51,450 nucleotides of DNA. Origin: Budvicia aquatica DSM 5075 = ATCC 35567. Its GTDB lineage: Bacteria; Pseudomonadota; Gammaproteobacteria; Enterobacterales; Enterobacteriaceae. The DNA lies in the NCBI RefSeq assembly GCF_000427805.1, contig NZ_ATYS01000016.1, positions 1 to 51,450 of the forward strand, read 5' to 3'. Position 1 is the stretch's first letter; each line of letters opens with the position of its first letter. The position numbers were made by a program, and so were the translations under genes. The notes beneath the pieces were generated by a model. The model was not told where the DNA came from and ran no database searches. It saw only the letters and a program-made list of their open reading frames with translations. This document shows positions 14,387 through 22,703 of this stretch, one piece after another.

Positions 14387-15094
14387 ATGACGCGCAATTT
14401 TACTGTGGTTTTGGTTGTTTTTTGTTCGATTTTTTCATTGGCAACACAGGCTTCTGAATTTAATAAGGTAATTAGTTTTAGTAAGGCAAAAGCGTTGGCG
14501 GTAAATATTCATAAAGATACAAGCCAAACCTTTTACTGTGGTTGCCCGATTCAATGGCAGGGGATGAAAGGCGTGCCTGATTTGAAAGCGTGTCAGTATG
14601 AAATACGAAAAAATCCTAACCGCGCCCAACGAATAGAATGGGAACACGTAGTACCTGCATGGATGTTTGGCCATCAGCGTCAGTGCTGGCAAAAAGGGGG
14701 GCGTAAAAATTGTACTAAAGACCCCGTTTTTAACCTTATGGAAACGGATTTGCATAATCTGCAGCCTGCAATTGGTGAAATTAATGATGACCGCTCTAAT
14801 TTTCAGTTTAGCCAATGGAACGGGCCTGCAACGCAATACGGGCAGTGCCGGATGAAAATTGACTTTAAAGGTAAGTTAGCCGAACCACCCGAGCGAGCAA
14901 GGGGGGCCATTGCCCGTACCTATTTCTATATGAGAGATCGTTATAATTTAAGGCTATCTAAGCAGCAAACCCAACTCTTTGACATATGGAACCAGCGTTA
15001 CCCGGTGACATCATGGGAATGTGAAAGGAACCGTAGAATATTAAAGGTTCAGGGAAATGACAATTCTTATGTAAGCCACTATTGTCTGCAATAA
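14387..15094 (+). CDS. endA: Periplasmic endonuclease I
   Basis: Starting at ATG 14387 gives 235 residues, the same length as E. coli EndA, with a signal peptide ending at LATQA|SEF. An upstream in-frame TTG at 14318 would bury the signal. The nuclease core is the beta-beta-alpha-metal motif [14 protein letters not shown] (His is the general base) with [21 protein letters not shown] providing the metal-binding Asn region. It degrades double-stranded DNA in the periplasm, and inhibits DNA uptake by cells. Cysteines in CGCPI, QCWQ, NCTK, QCRMK and WECE suit the oxidising compartment. The ribosome site is weak. Confidence 0.93.
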   Translation: MTRNFTVVLVVFCSIFSLATQASEFNKVISFSKAKALAVNIHKDTSQTFYCGCPIQWQGMKGVPDLKACQYEIRKNPNRAQRIEWEHVVPAWMFGHQRQCWQKGGRKNCTKDPVFNLMETDLHNLQPAIGEINDDRSNFQFSQWNGPATQYGQCRMKIDFKGKLAEPPERARGAIARTYFYMRDRYNLRLSKQQTQLFDIWNQRYPVTSWECERNRRILKVQGNDNSYVSHYCLQ

Positions 15095-15258
15095 TATCCA
15101 GGTAATTTATTATGTTTAACTTCAGATGACATGCTGTTTATTTCTTACATTGTTTAGATATTACCAATCTACTAATTAAGAATAGTTAGTGGTATCATTT
15201 CGCCGAACAAAAGTATTGTTCAATTTTAATGGTATTTAACTTTCAAGGAAATGAACTA

Positions 15259-15573
15259 ATGAAATCTACTCGTATTATGCTTTCTGCTGCAATTGCATTA
15301 TCTGTATTTGCTTTAAGTGCCTGTGGCGAAAAAGAACCAGCCGCAGCTGCTGATAACGGCCTGCCAGCAGAATGTAATGAGTATGTCACTACTGTAAATA
15401 CCTGCGTGACTAAGCTGAGCAAAGATAATAAAGCCATGGCCGATCAGTTTAAAACTCAGATGGATGCTGCAACTGAATCTTGGAAACAAGTCAGTGATAA
15501 AGAAGCGCTGAAAGCGAGCTGTAAAGCTGCTATGGATGCCTTCAAACCAACATTAACTCAGCTAGGCTGCTAA
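15259..15573 (+). CDS. Small lipoprotein (DUF5339-like, 104 aa)
   Basis: Starting at ATG 15259, with AAGGAAATGAACTA before it, the product has a lipoprotein signal (MKSTRIMLSAAIALSVFALS|AC). A short Ala/Glu linker is followed by a helical domain with four cysteines (ECNEY, TCVTK, SCKAA, LGC). The paired cysteine spacing suggests a disulfide-stapled helical bundle. It resembles the small DUF5339-type enterobacterial lipoproteins as I remember them. A strong hairpin follows at once. Confidence 0.7.
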   Translation: MKSTRIMLSAAIALSVFALSACGEKEPAAAADNGLPAECNEYVTTVNTCVTKLSKDNKAMADQFKTQMDAATESWKQVSDKEALKASCKAAMDAFKPTLTQLGC

Positions 15574-15581
15574 TATTGGTT

Positions 15582-15614
15582 ATTACGCCGTAATAGTTAC
15601 TATTACGGCGTGAT
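15582..15614 (+). terminator. Long hairpin after the lipoprotein gene
   Basis: ATTACGCCGTAATAG and CTATTACGGCGTGAT form a 15-base-pair stem with one G-U pair and a three-base loop, nine bases after the stop codon. The U-tract is poor (ATTTGTT). Confidence 0.65.
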
Positions 15615-15702
15615 TTGTTATCACGATATTTATCAAGCTACTCCCTTCTATCATTAATCTTCGCTTATTCTTAATCGATATTTGTTCTGTTATCTTATTG
15701 AT

Positions 15703-15729
15703 AACGGGGCAGGAGTGTTGCCCCGTTTT
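15703..15729. terminator. Terminator between the lipoprotein gene and prfH (convergent)
   Basis: AACGGGGCA and TGCCCCGTT form a perfect nine-base-pair stem followed by T's on the plus strand and an A-rich start. It sits between converging genes and can serve both, ending the rtcB2-prfH transcript seven bases after the prfH stop. Confidence 0.8.
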
Positions 15730-15736
15730 GGTAAAG

Positions 15737-16351
15737 CTATTTCGGTTTAAACGCTGTTCCTATAAACGTCAGGTTTGGGTTTCCCCGTTCGATTTGATGG
15801 TGAAACATTCTTCGTTCCGCCTTAAGTTCAGCGCTGACCTGTTGCTGTAGCTGCTCTAACCTATGAGCGATTAATAATATAGCTAACTTTTTATTGGCGT
15901 GTTGACTGCGCTCTGTCTGCACCTTCACACTAATTCCGGTTGCTATATGGGTTGCACGAATCGCCGAGTCGGTTTTATTGACGTGCTGCCCGCCGGGTCC
16001 GGAGGAACGTAATGCTTCAAAATGAATTTTACTTTCCAGATCGGGGTCGCTTTGAGTAAAACGAGCAATACCGATAAACCAGTTTTTACGTGCATGATTA
16101 GGTCGATAGGGGCTGCTGCATATCCAGAGCAGTGAGCCACACCAACGTTGAGCAAGCCGTTCAGCAGCTATGCCATCCAGAGAGACTAAAACCGAACGCA
16201 GGGTACCTGACTGTCGGCCTGATTCAGATTCCAAGCGATTAATCTCAACGCTGCAGGTATTTGCTTCTTTTATCAGTTGGTGTAATGCCTTACTGACGGC
16301 CAGGCAGCACTCATCCGGTCCTTGAGCAGAAGAGAGTTGTAGCAAAATCAT
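15737..16351 (-). CDS. prfH: Peptide chain release factor homologue PrfH
   Basis: The 204-residue protein is a short class I release-factor relative. It keeps the peptidyl-tRNA hydrolysis loop [16 protein letters not shown] (GGQ at residues 120-122) and the following basic C-terminal helix. It lacks the stop-codon-recognition domain 2 and most of domain 1 of RF1/RF2. Published work on the PrfH/RtcB2 pair shows that PrfH releases peptides from ribosomes whose 16S rRNA was cut in the decoding centre (colicin E3-type cut), exposing the break for RtcB. It overlaps rtcB2 by four bases (ATGA), so the two are translationally coupled. Confidence 0.92.
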   Translation of the reverse strand: MILLQLSSAQGPDECCLAVSKALHQLIKEANTCSVEINRLESESGRQSGTLRSVLVSLDGIAAERLAQRWCGSLLWICSSPYRPNHARKNWFIGIARFTQSDPDLESKIHFEALRSSGPGGQHVNKTDSAIRATHIATGISVKVQTERSQHANKKLAILLIAHRLEQLQQQVSAELKAERRMFHHQIERGNPNLTFIGTAFKPK

Positions 16352-17487
16352 TCGCTTTTCTCCCCGCTGGTTTTATAGGTTAACACGGGTTTTAACCGCG
16401 CTAATAGCGTGATTAAGCCAGCACCAACCATACTGTCAATAACACTGCTAATAGGCTTGTAAGCCTCCGGCGCTTCCTCATAAATCAGCTGGCGGTCCTG
16501 ACAAATTACCCTGCTGCCCATGGCCGTTCGGCTAAGTTGAACGGGACTAAAACGTGTAGATAGCCGATCTTTACACTCTGAACGCATCCATTTTCTGCCG
16601 GCTCCGTGGGCCAGAGAATATAAGCTGCTGTCGGATGGCTGTGGCATCACCAAATAGCTATAGTCACCTCTGGAACCGGGAATAATAACCGCGCCTCGGT
16701 CGGACGGCGTCGCACCTTTTCGATGTAGCCAACCGTTAAGACCTTTGACTTCATATGGCTCAACTAAGTTATGGTTGATATCCAGAAGGGGAGATCCATC
16801 GGCTTTTAGCTGCTGGAGCATACGTTCTGCAATTAGTTTGCGATTTAGTTCGGCAAATCGTAAGGCTTGATTATGCTGACGGATGTATTCATCACTCTCT
16901 TGACTGTTTTCAACTAAACCGGCATGACTAAAGCGATCGACATGATGGCGTAAAATTGCCTGACCAAGTCCGCGGGAACCGCTATGTGCCAGTAATAGTA
17001 AGGCCTTGGTGTTGAGACCGAGTTGCTCAATTGCCTTAACATCGAAGGCTTGATCAATTTGCTGTAGCTCAGCAAAATGGTTACCGCCGCCAATAGAACC
17101 TAAAGAGTAATTAAAACTATTTTCCGGCGTTTGCGCTGGCAGATTGTCGGCCAGCCACTCCTGAGTTGCAAAGTCAGCCATATTCTTCAGGCGTTTTTCC
17201 AGCTTATCCATATTAGGCCTAATCGCACTAATATCGGTTTGCCATAGGCTCATTCCACAGCCGATGTCATTGCCAACCAGCGCAGGATAAAAACGATTAA
17301 CCGAAAAGAAAGCCGCCCCGATAGGATAACCTCTGCCGGGATGTAGGTCAGGCATACCTGCGACATAGGTCATATCAGGCAGTGTGGCCGTAGTGTGTAA
17401 TTGTTGGATCGCATTACCTTCGATCCAGGTGTCATCTGACGCGATTAATGAAACGCACTCAGATAAAGGACGTATAAAATTGCCCAT
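16348..17487 (-). CDS. rtcB: RNA ligase RtcB2 (3'-phosphate/5'-OH, GTP-dependent)
   Basis: The product is 379 residues from ATG 17487, which has GGA eight to ten bases upstream. The ATG at 17499 has no ribosome site. All RtcB landmarks are present: [18 protein letters not shown] (Mn-ligand Cys about 77), SIGGGNHF (His 137), AHSGSRGLG (His 168), NHNLVE (His 239) and [10 protein letters not shown], whose His (about 294) is guanylylated. The short length and the overlap with prfH identify the RtcB2 branch, which reseals 16S rRNA cut by ribotoxins such as colicin E3. This is distinct from the RtcR-controlled rtcBA operon: no rtcA or rtcR is adjacent. Expression appears to use a sigma-70-like promoter and a leader ORF (see 17561-17608). 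Confidence 0.92.
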   Translation of the reverse strand: MGNFIRPLSECVSLIASDDTWIEGNAIQQLHTTATLPDMTYVAGMPDLHPGRGYPIGAAFFSVNRFYPALVGNDIGCGMSLWQTDISAIRPNMDKLEKRLKNMADFATQEWLADNLPAQTPENSFNYSLGSIGGGNHFAELQQIDQAFDVKAIEQLGLNTKALLLLAHSGSRGLGQAILRHHVDRFSHAGLVENSQESDEYIRQHNQALRFAELNRKLIAERMLQQLKADGSPLLDINHNLVEPYEVKGLNGWLHRKGATPSDRGAVIIPGSRGDYSYLVMPQPSDSSLYSLAHGAGRKWMRSECKDRLSTRFSPVQLSRTAMGSRVICQDRQLIYEEAPEAYKPISSVIDSMVGAGLITLLARLKPVLTYKTSGEKSE

Positions 17488-17499
17488 ATACCAATCCAT

Positions 17500-17592
17500 A
17501 TATTGGAGAAAAAATTAAATCGAATTGGCAGGCCGAAGCCAGGGGGAATAACGGGAAGGGTTAACCCTGGATACGCCTGCAAAGGGTATTAA
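17500..17592 (-). promoter_or_regulatory. Structured leader between leader ORF and rtcB2 (attenuator-like)
   Basis: On the minus strand the outer arms GCAGGC and GCCTGC enclose the inner arms CCAGGG and CCCTGG. The competing hairpins are GGGTTAACCC and GGC-TTCG-GCC. A U-rich stretch (AATTTTTTC) follows about 14 bases after the last arm. The ribosome-binding region of rtcB2 lies directly downstream. Alternative folds controlled by translation of the leader ORF are likely, acting on either termination or initiation. Confidence 0.45.
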
Positions 17593-17608
17593 GTTTAGTG
17601 TGTTGCAT
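17561..17608 (-). CDS. 15-codon leader peptide ORF upstream of rtcB2
   Basis: The peptide is MQHTKLNTLCRRIQG. Its ATG (17608) is preceded, after five bases, by AAAGGAGGT, a nine-base match to the 3' end of 16S rRNA and the strongest Shine-Dalgarno sequence seen in this window. The ORF ends within the palindrome GGGTTAACCC. Bases of its last codons can pair with the sequence before rtcB2: GCAGGC with GCCTGC and CCAGGG with CCCTGG. A ribosome on the leader would prevent this. The design looks like a translation-sensing leader. Peptide function in itself is doubtful. Confidence 0.6.
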   Translation of the reverse strand: MQHTKLNTLCRRIQG

Positions 17609-17663
17609 GATATACCTCCTTTGCCAGTGAATAAGAAACAGGGTTTAAATGAAAAACCGGCGC

Positions 17664-17692
17664 ATAATAGACCCGCCATAAATAAATAGCAA
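17664..17692 (-). promoter_or_regulatory. Sigma-70-type promoter of the rtcB2-prfH transcript
   Basis: On the minus strand TTGCTA (-35, 17692-17687), a 17-bp spacer and TATTAT (-10, 17669-17664) fit the sigma-70 pattern, predicting a start near 17657 and about 50 bases of 5' UTR before the leader ORF. An inverted repeat AAACAGGG (17636-17643) / CCCTGTTT (17694-17701) brackets it. No sigma-54 pattern was seen, unlike E. coli rtcBA. Confidence 0.6.
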
Positions 17693-17701
17693 TCCCTGTT
17701 T

Positions 17702-18349
17702 TTAGTTTTGTTTTACGGTCACTAATAGTGGAGACTCAAATATTGCTTTCGGTGAAATCACCGTTTCATTTAGCGGAACAAATGCGCCATATCGTTCAGT
17801 TAATTTTGCCTTCACCGCCGGAGAGCTCAAATTAAACTGTTTGAGTTTTTGTAATTGACCAATCTGTATACCTATCGCATTGGAATAGATTTTCCACACC
17901 AGCTCAGAGCAATATTGGCGGCTGTCTGACCATTCAAAAGTTAAGTCATAAGGTTTATTAAGATAGCTTTGAGCGGTATTAAATAATGTATTTTTTTGCT
18001 CATCTGTTAGCGACGTTTTAACTCTTTTTATGACATATTTTCCATCAACGCCGCGATCTATCCAATTTTTAATTTCAGTATATTTCACCTTATTAGAGGC
18101 TTCAAAAACATAAGGTTTATTATTTTTTATTAAAATAATACCCATATGACTATACACCGAATCGGTTGCCTGCTGTATTGCCTGACTTTGAGATGAGCGG
18201 GATGTTTGAAAGATAATATCGCCTTGCTGAGGCGCATAATTATCACTGTGACTCTTAGGGATAGTGAATAGGGTTAACATGGCAATGAAAATCGAACTGA
18301 TAAGCAGTGCTGTTCTATGGGTAAGGCGGTATTTTTTAATCGTAGTCAT
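17702..18349 (-). CDS. YiiX/YebB-like papain-fold (NlpC/P60-type) cysteine hydrolase
   Basis: The 215-residue protein starts with a membrane anchor or signal (residues 12-32). A permuted NlpC/P60 papain-fold domain follows, with GDIIFQTSRSSQSQAI, YSHMG (His 68) and SRQYCSELVWK (Cys 147) as the likely catalytic residues. Sequence order and the C-terminal 'LNETVISPKAIFESP' agree with E. coli YiiX. The substrate is not established for the family; fatty-acyl amide or peptide bonds in the envelope are usual guesses. It lies upstream of rtcB2 in the same direction, but rtcB2 has its own promoter. Confidence 0.85.
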   Translation of the reverse strand: MTTIKKYRLTHRTALLISSIFIAMLTLFTIPKSHSDNYAPQQGDIIFQTSRSSQSQAIQQATDSVYSHMGIILIKNNKPYVFEASNKVKYTEIKNWIDRGVDGKYVIKRVKTSLTDEQKNTLFNTAQSYLNKPYDLTFEWSDSRQYCSELVWKIYSNAIGIQIGQLQKLKQFNLSSPAVKAKLTERYGAFVPLNETVISPKAIFESPLLVTVKQN

Positions 18350-18644
18350 TAGAATTTTATTTATCAGGCAAGTGATGTGTTAGTTTTACCGAACTCAGGT
18401 GAAGTATGTGTGAAGTCTATTGATTTCTTATGGCGTTTTAAACCTAGCGCCGAAGGCGCTATCTTGGGAGAATGCGATTAGTTTGTGAAGTAGCGCAACT
18501 TTCTATCAATACGCAGCGAAATGTTACAATTTAACGGCACTTAAATTGGGCCAGTGCGGTTTTTTTGTTGCTTAGATAAATAGGCTGCTGTAGCGTGGCT
18601 CTTTATATATGTGTAGGTATTTTTTAGAGTGACATAGGGATTTT

Positions 18645-19244
18645 ATGACTCTATATGATTTAAAACCTCGGTTTCAGGCATTACTGAGACCTTTATTGAA
18701 TCGTTTATATCGGGCTGGTGTTACCGCTAATCAGGTTACCTTAGCTGCCTTAGGCTCTTCGATCGTTATTGGTATCGTGCTGGCCGTTTTTCCTTTCTCT
18801 TCACTGTTTCTGATACTGCCCATCTTTCTGTTTATCCGTATGGCATTGAATGCTATCGATGGCCTGTTGGCGCGAGAGTATAACCAACAGTCTAAATTAG
18901 GCGCACTGCTTAATGAAACCGGGGATGTGCTGTCTGATGCCGCGCTTTATCTTCCTTTTGCTTTGCTACCCGGCGCTATGCCCTGGCTGGTTGTGCTGGC
19001 GGTATTTTTATCGGCGCTAACTGAATTTTGTGGCGTACTGGCTCAGACTATTGGTGCATCTCGTCGGTATGATGGCCCGATGGGAAAAAGTGACAGGGCG
19101 TTAGTCTTTGGTGCATACGGCTTAGCCATATTTATTTGGCCAATGTTGCAGGAATGGAGCTGGGTACTGTTTTCACTGGTGTCGGTTTTATTAATATGGA
19201 CCTGTTTCAATCGTTGCCGTCGGGCGTTGGCTGAAGTTCGTTGA
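18645..19244 (+). CDS. ynbA: CDP-alcohol phosphatidyltransferase YnbA
   Basis: The 199-residue membrane enzyme has about six helices and would transfer a phosphatidyl group from CDP-diacylglycerol to an alcohol. The signature DG(x)2AR is intact (D72-R77), followed by G86, D94 and D98. At the position of the third aspartate (90) the sequence has Asn (GALLNETGD). This could be a lineage feature of YnbA or a changed metal site. It is first in a cluster with a CDP-diacylglycerol synthase, an acyltransferase, a hydrolase-methyltransferase and a phosphatase, all in one direction. The product lipid is unknown. Confidence 0.88.
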   Translation: MTLYDLKPRFQALLRPLLNRLYRAGVTANQVTLAALGSSIVIGIVLAVFPFSSLFLILPIFLFIRMALNAIDGLLAREYNQQSKLGALLNETGDVLSDAALYLPFALLPGAMPWLVVLAVFLSALTEFCGVLAQTIGASRRYDGPMGKSDRALVFGAYGLAIFIWPMLQEWSWVLFSLVSVLLIWTCFNRCRRALAEVR

Positions 19245-19262
19245 TAATCAGGGAGTCGTTGA

Positions 19263-20183
19263 ATGAGTCCGATATTAGTTCGTGCGCTGCTGATTCTGTT
19301 TGGCTTATTGATTGTCGCTAGTGTGACGATCGCCGTGCTGTCTCGGCGTTCTCCGCAGAAAGACTGGACTGAGCTTCGTCAGCGGATAACCACGTGGTGG
19401 TGGATTGTTATTGTCTTTTCATTGGCAATCTCAACGCCACGCGTTATTTCTTTGACTATTTTTGCCATTATCAGTTTTTTAGCGCTCAAAGAGTATTTAA
19501 CCCTGATCCCAACCCGGCGTTCTGACAATATGCCATTGCTGTGGGCGTATATTGCCATTCCGATTCAATATTTTTGGATTGGTACAGAATGGTACGGCAT
19601 GTTCTTGGTATTTATTCCGGTCTACGTTTTCTTATTTTTACCAATGCGTATGGTATTGATTGGTAATAATAAAGACTTTTTGCACTCCGCTTCGGTGTTG
19701 CACTGGGGGGTGATGACAACCGTTTTTGCTATTAGCCACGTAGCCTATTTAACCGTATTGCCTGATTCAGCGCCTGAAACCGGGCCGCTGTTAGTTATTT
19801 TCTTAGTGGCATTAACGGAAAGTAATGATATAGCCCAATATTTATGGGGTAAGTCGTTTGGCCGGATTAAAGTTATTCCTAAAGTCAGCCCGAATAAGAC
19901 GCTTGAAGGATTGGTTGGCGGCGTTGTGACGACCATGTTTTTTGCCTGGGTCTTAGGGAGCTTCCTGACGCCGTTAACGGCCGGCGAGTCCATTTTTGCC
20001 GGGTTATTGATCGGCGTTAGCGGATTTATTGGTGATGTTGTGATGTCGGCCGTGAAACGAGATATCGGCGTTAAAGATTCCGGTAAATTACTTCCCGGAC
20101 ACGGTGGAATTCTCGACCGACTGGATTCACTTATTTATACCGCACCGTTATTTTTCCATTTTCTTTACTACCTGCATTATTAA
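19263..20183 (+). CDS. ynbB: CdsA-family phosphatidate cytidylyltransferase YnbB
   Basis: The 306-residue protein has about eight transmembrane helices and the full CdsA signature near the C-terminus, from SAVKRDIGVKDSG through LPGHGGILDRLDS (residues 262-289). It makes CDP-diacylglycerol from CTP and phosphatidic acid. That is the activated donor that YnbA would use. It follows ynbA after 18 bases. The cell's main CdsA should be encoded elsewhere, so this copy seems dedicated to the cluster. Confidence 0.9.
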   Translation: MSPILVRALLILFGLLIVASVTIAVLSRRSPQKDWTELRQRITTWWWIVIVFSLAISTPRVISLTIFAIISFLALKEYLTLIPTRRSDNMPLLWAYIAIPIQYFWIGTEWYGMFLVFIPVYVFLFLPMRMVLIGNNKDFLHSASVLHWGVMTTVFAISHVAYLTVLPDSAPETGPLLVIFLVALTESNDIAQYLWGKSFGRIKVIPKVSPNKTLEGLVGGVVTTMFFAWVLGSFLTPLTAGESIFAGLLIGVSGFIGDVVMSAVKRDIGVKDSGKLLPGHGGILDRLDSLIYTAPLFFHFLYYLHY

Positions 20184-20203
20184 CCGGATTTGGAGTAACG
20201 AGA

Positions 20204-20845
20204 ATGAACCGATTTCTTCGTCGAATGTTTGTCGTTTTGGTGGCTTATCCGGTGGTACTGGCATGGCTAGGGGTTTCGGTGGCTAACCGTAAAAATCTGC
20301 CAAGGAAAGGACCGGGCATTATTATAGCCAACCACAATAGCCACTTAGACTTATTAACGCTGCTGACGCTTTTTCCACTGTCGATGGTTGATAGAGTCCA
20401 GCCGGCCGCTGCGGCTGACTATTTTTTAAAGAATAGATTGTTAGCGTGGTTCGCTACTCGGGTTGTGGGCATTATTCCGGTGGTACGCGGGGGCGATCTT
20501 CAACATCACGATCCGTTAGCCGGCTGTGCCGATGCTCTCCGTCAGGGAAATATATTGATTCTTTTTCCTGAAGGAACTCGCGGTGAGCCAGAAAAATTAT
20601 CAGAATTTAAGTCAGGCCTTTGGTTTCTATGCCAGCAGTTTCCGGAAGTGCCGGTTACCCCGGTCTTTCTGCATGGATTAGGTCGGGCTATGGGAAAGGG
20701 TCAGTGGATACCGGTACCTTTTTTTGTTGATGTTCATATTGATGAACCTGTTTACTGTCGCTCAGATAAAACAACGTTTATAACGGATTTAAAGCAACGT
20801 TTTGAGCTACTACAAAATAATGCATCTTTAGGGAGAGAAAAATGA
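20204..20845 (+). CDS. PlsC-like 1-acylglycerol-3-phosphate acyltransferase
   Basis: The 213-residue protein has an N-terminal membrane helix (residues 7-25), the acyltransferase motif NHNSHLD (HX4D, His 44 and Asp 49), RGGD around 95-98, and FPEGTRG (121-127). These are motifs I to III of the lysophosphatidate acyltransferase family. It would make phosphatidic acid, the substrate of the neighbouring CdsA homologue. It lies 20 bases after ynbB and overlaps ynbC by four bases, so it is part of the operon. I recall no gene here in the E. coli K-12 ynbABCD layout. Confidence 0.88.
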   Translation: MNRFLRRMFVVLVAYPVVLAWLGVSVANRKNLPRKGPGIIIANHNSHLDLLTLLTLFPLSMVDRVQPAAAADYFLKNRLLAWFATRVVGIIPVVRGGDLQHHDPLAGCADALRQGNILILFPEGTRGEPEKLSEFKSGLWFLCQQFPEVPVTPVFLHGLGRAMGKGQWIPVPFFVDVHIDEPVYCRSDKTTFITDLKQRFELLQNNASLGREK

Positions 20846-22602
20846 GTTTGTCTGAACTGCGTAAAGCAAACGAAGGGATATTCAAAACGTCTGACGATAC
20901 CGAACTATTTTATCGTTGTTGGCCCCAACAACAGGGAACGCCAGATAAAGCGATTGTTTTGTTTCATCGCGGGCATGAGCATTCAGGTCGTTTGCAGCAT
21001 ATTGTTGATGAACTTGGCATGCCCGACGTTCCTATGTATGCATGGGATGCCCGAGGTCATGGTAAAACGGCCGGTCCGCGTGGCTATAGTCCGAGTATAG
21101 GAACCTCCGTTCAGGATATGGATGAGTTTGTTCGCTATGTTTCTCAAGATAGCGGCATTGCGTTAGAAAATATCGTTGTCATTGCTCAAAGCGTCGGCGC
21201 CGTTCTGGCTGCAACCTGGGCCCATGATTACGCCCCTAAAATTCGAGGCCTAATCCTGGCGTCTCCGGCATTTAAAGTGAAGCTATACGTGCCGTTTGCC
21301 AGAGCCGGTCTGGGTGTGATGCATAAGTTTCGCGGTCTGTTTTATATCAACTCATATGTGAAAGGGAAATACCTGACCCACGACCCGGAGCGGGTTGCCT
21401 CATTTAATCAAGACCCGCTAATTACTCGGGCGATTGCAGTTAATATTTTACGTGAGCTGTATACCACCTCAGAACGCATTGTTGCTGATGCCGCCGCCAT
21501 TACATTACCCGTTCAGTTACTGATTTCTGGTGATGATTATGTCGTTCACCATCAACCTCAACATGACTTTTATCAGCGCTTAAATACCAACTTAAAAGAA
21601 AAACATATTCTGGGTGGTTTTTATCACGATACCTTAGGGGAGAAGGACCGCCATCTGGCATTTGAGAAAATCAAAGCCTTTATGGATAAACTATTTTCCA
21701 TCCCGCCGGTACGCCATGACTACTCTGATGAGGATCGCTGGAGCTATACCGCAGATGAATATCGCGACCTGCAGGCTCCGTTGCCTCACTATTCTATTAA
21801 ACGTTATTACTATAAAGGCCTTACCTCCGGAATGGCGACCCTGGGCAAGGCTTCTAAAGGCGTTGAAATTGGTTTTGAAACCGGGTTCGATTCCGGGAGT
21901 ACGTTGGACTATGTTTACCGTAATCATCCGCAGGGCAAAGGCCCGATAGGGCGCTTTATTGATAAGCAGTATCTTAATAGCATTGGCTGGCGGGGAATTC
22001 GCCAGAGAAAAGTCAATATAGAGAAACTCATTCGCCAGGCTATCGAAGAACTTAAGTCGCGTAATATGCCGGTGAGTATTGTTGATATTGCCGCAGGCCA
22101 TGGGCGCTATGTTCTTGACGCCATCGGTGATGCACAAGATATAGATTCTATTTTATTAAGAGACTATAGCGAGCTGAATGTTGAACAGGGGCAAAAGATG
22201 ATCGCCGAAAGGCATCTGACCGATAAAGCTAACTTTGTGGTGGGCAATGCCTTTGATCGGCAAAGCCTGGCTGAGTTAGATCCTAAACCAACATTAGGGA
22301 TTGTTTCCGGTCTCTATGAGCTGTTTCCGGAAAATGAAAACGTACAGGCGTCACTGATGGGGTTATCGGATGCTATTCCTGTTGGCGGGCTCCTGGTTTA
22401 TACCGGTCAGCCATGGCACCCCCAGTTGGAGATGATAGCCCGATCTTTGACCAGCCACCAAAGCGGCAAGCCTTGGGTCATGCGTCGACGGACTCAGGGT
22501 GAAATGGATAGCATGGTTGAACGGGCCGGCTTTGTGAAACAGGTTCAATTAATTGATGATTGGGGCATTTTTAGCGTTTCAATTGCTAGGCGTGTTAAGT
22601 AA
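20842..22602 (+). CDS. ynbC: Bifunctional alpha/beta hydrolase - SAM methyltransferase YnbC
   Basis: The 586-residue fusion has an N-terminal monoglyceride-lipase-like alpha/beta hydrolase domain (about 1-290), with AWDARGHG before the nucleophile elbow IAQSVGA (Ser 117), a candidate acid in ISGDDYVV and His in FYHDTLG. The C-terminal class I methyltransferase domain (about 390-586) has the SAM-binding motif VDIAAGHGRY near residue 413. A linker of about 100 residues joins them. The two activities suggest deacylation and methylation of the lipid made by the cluster. The nucleophile elbow is AQSVG, not the commoner GxSxG. It is coupled to the acyltransferase gene by ATGA. Confidence 0.9.
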   Translation: MSLSELRKANEGIFKTSDDTELFYRCWPQQQGTPDKAIVLFHRGHEHSGRLQHIVDELGMPDVPMYAWDARGHGKTAGPRGYSPSIGTSVQDMDEFVRYVSQDSGIALENIVVIAQSVGAVLAATWAHDYAPKIRGLILASPAFKVKLYVPFARAGLGVMHKFRGLFYINSYVKGKYLTHDPERVASFNQDPLITRAIAVNILRELYTTSERIVADAAAITLPVQLLISGDDYVVHHQPQHDFYQRLNTNLKEKHILGGFYHDTLGEKDRHLAFEKIKAFMDKLFSIPPVRHDYSDEDRWSYTADEYRDLQAPLPHYSIKRYYYKGLTSGMATLGKASKGVEIGFETGFDSGSTLDYVYRNHPQGKGPIGRFIDKQYLNSIGWRGIRQRKVNIEKLIRQAIEELKSRNMPVSIVDIAAGHGRYVLDAIGDAQDIDSILLRDYSELNVEQGQKMIAERHLTDKANFVVGNAFDRQSLAELDPKPTLGIVSGLYELFPENENVQASLMGLSDAIPVGGLLVYTGQPWHPQLEMIARSLTSHQSGKPWVMRRRTQGEMDSMVERAGFVKQVQLIDDWGIFSVSIARRVK

Positions 22603-22617
22603 CTTTTGGCCTTTAAT

Positions 22618-22647
22618 CAGGGCGTATTAAGCAAATAATACGCCCTG
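22618..22647 (+). other. Intercistronic hairpin between ynbC and ynbD
   Basis: CAGGGCGTATTA and TAATACGCCCTG form a perfect 12-base-pair stem with a six-base loop, 15 bases after the ynbC stop. There is no U-tract, so it is more likely an mRNA stabiliser or processing site than a full terminator. ynbD follows at 22704. Confidence 0.7.
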
Positions 22648-22703
22648 CAGACTGTCGTGTTTATATAACAGCAACTGTCGCCAAATATGATTGAGTGTCC
22701 CGG

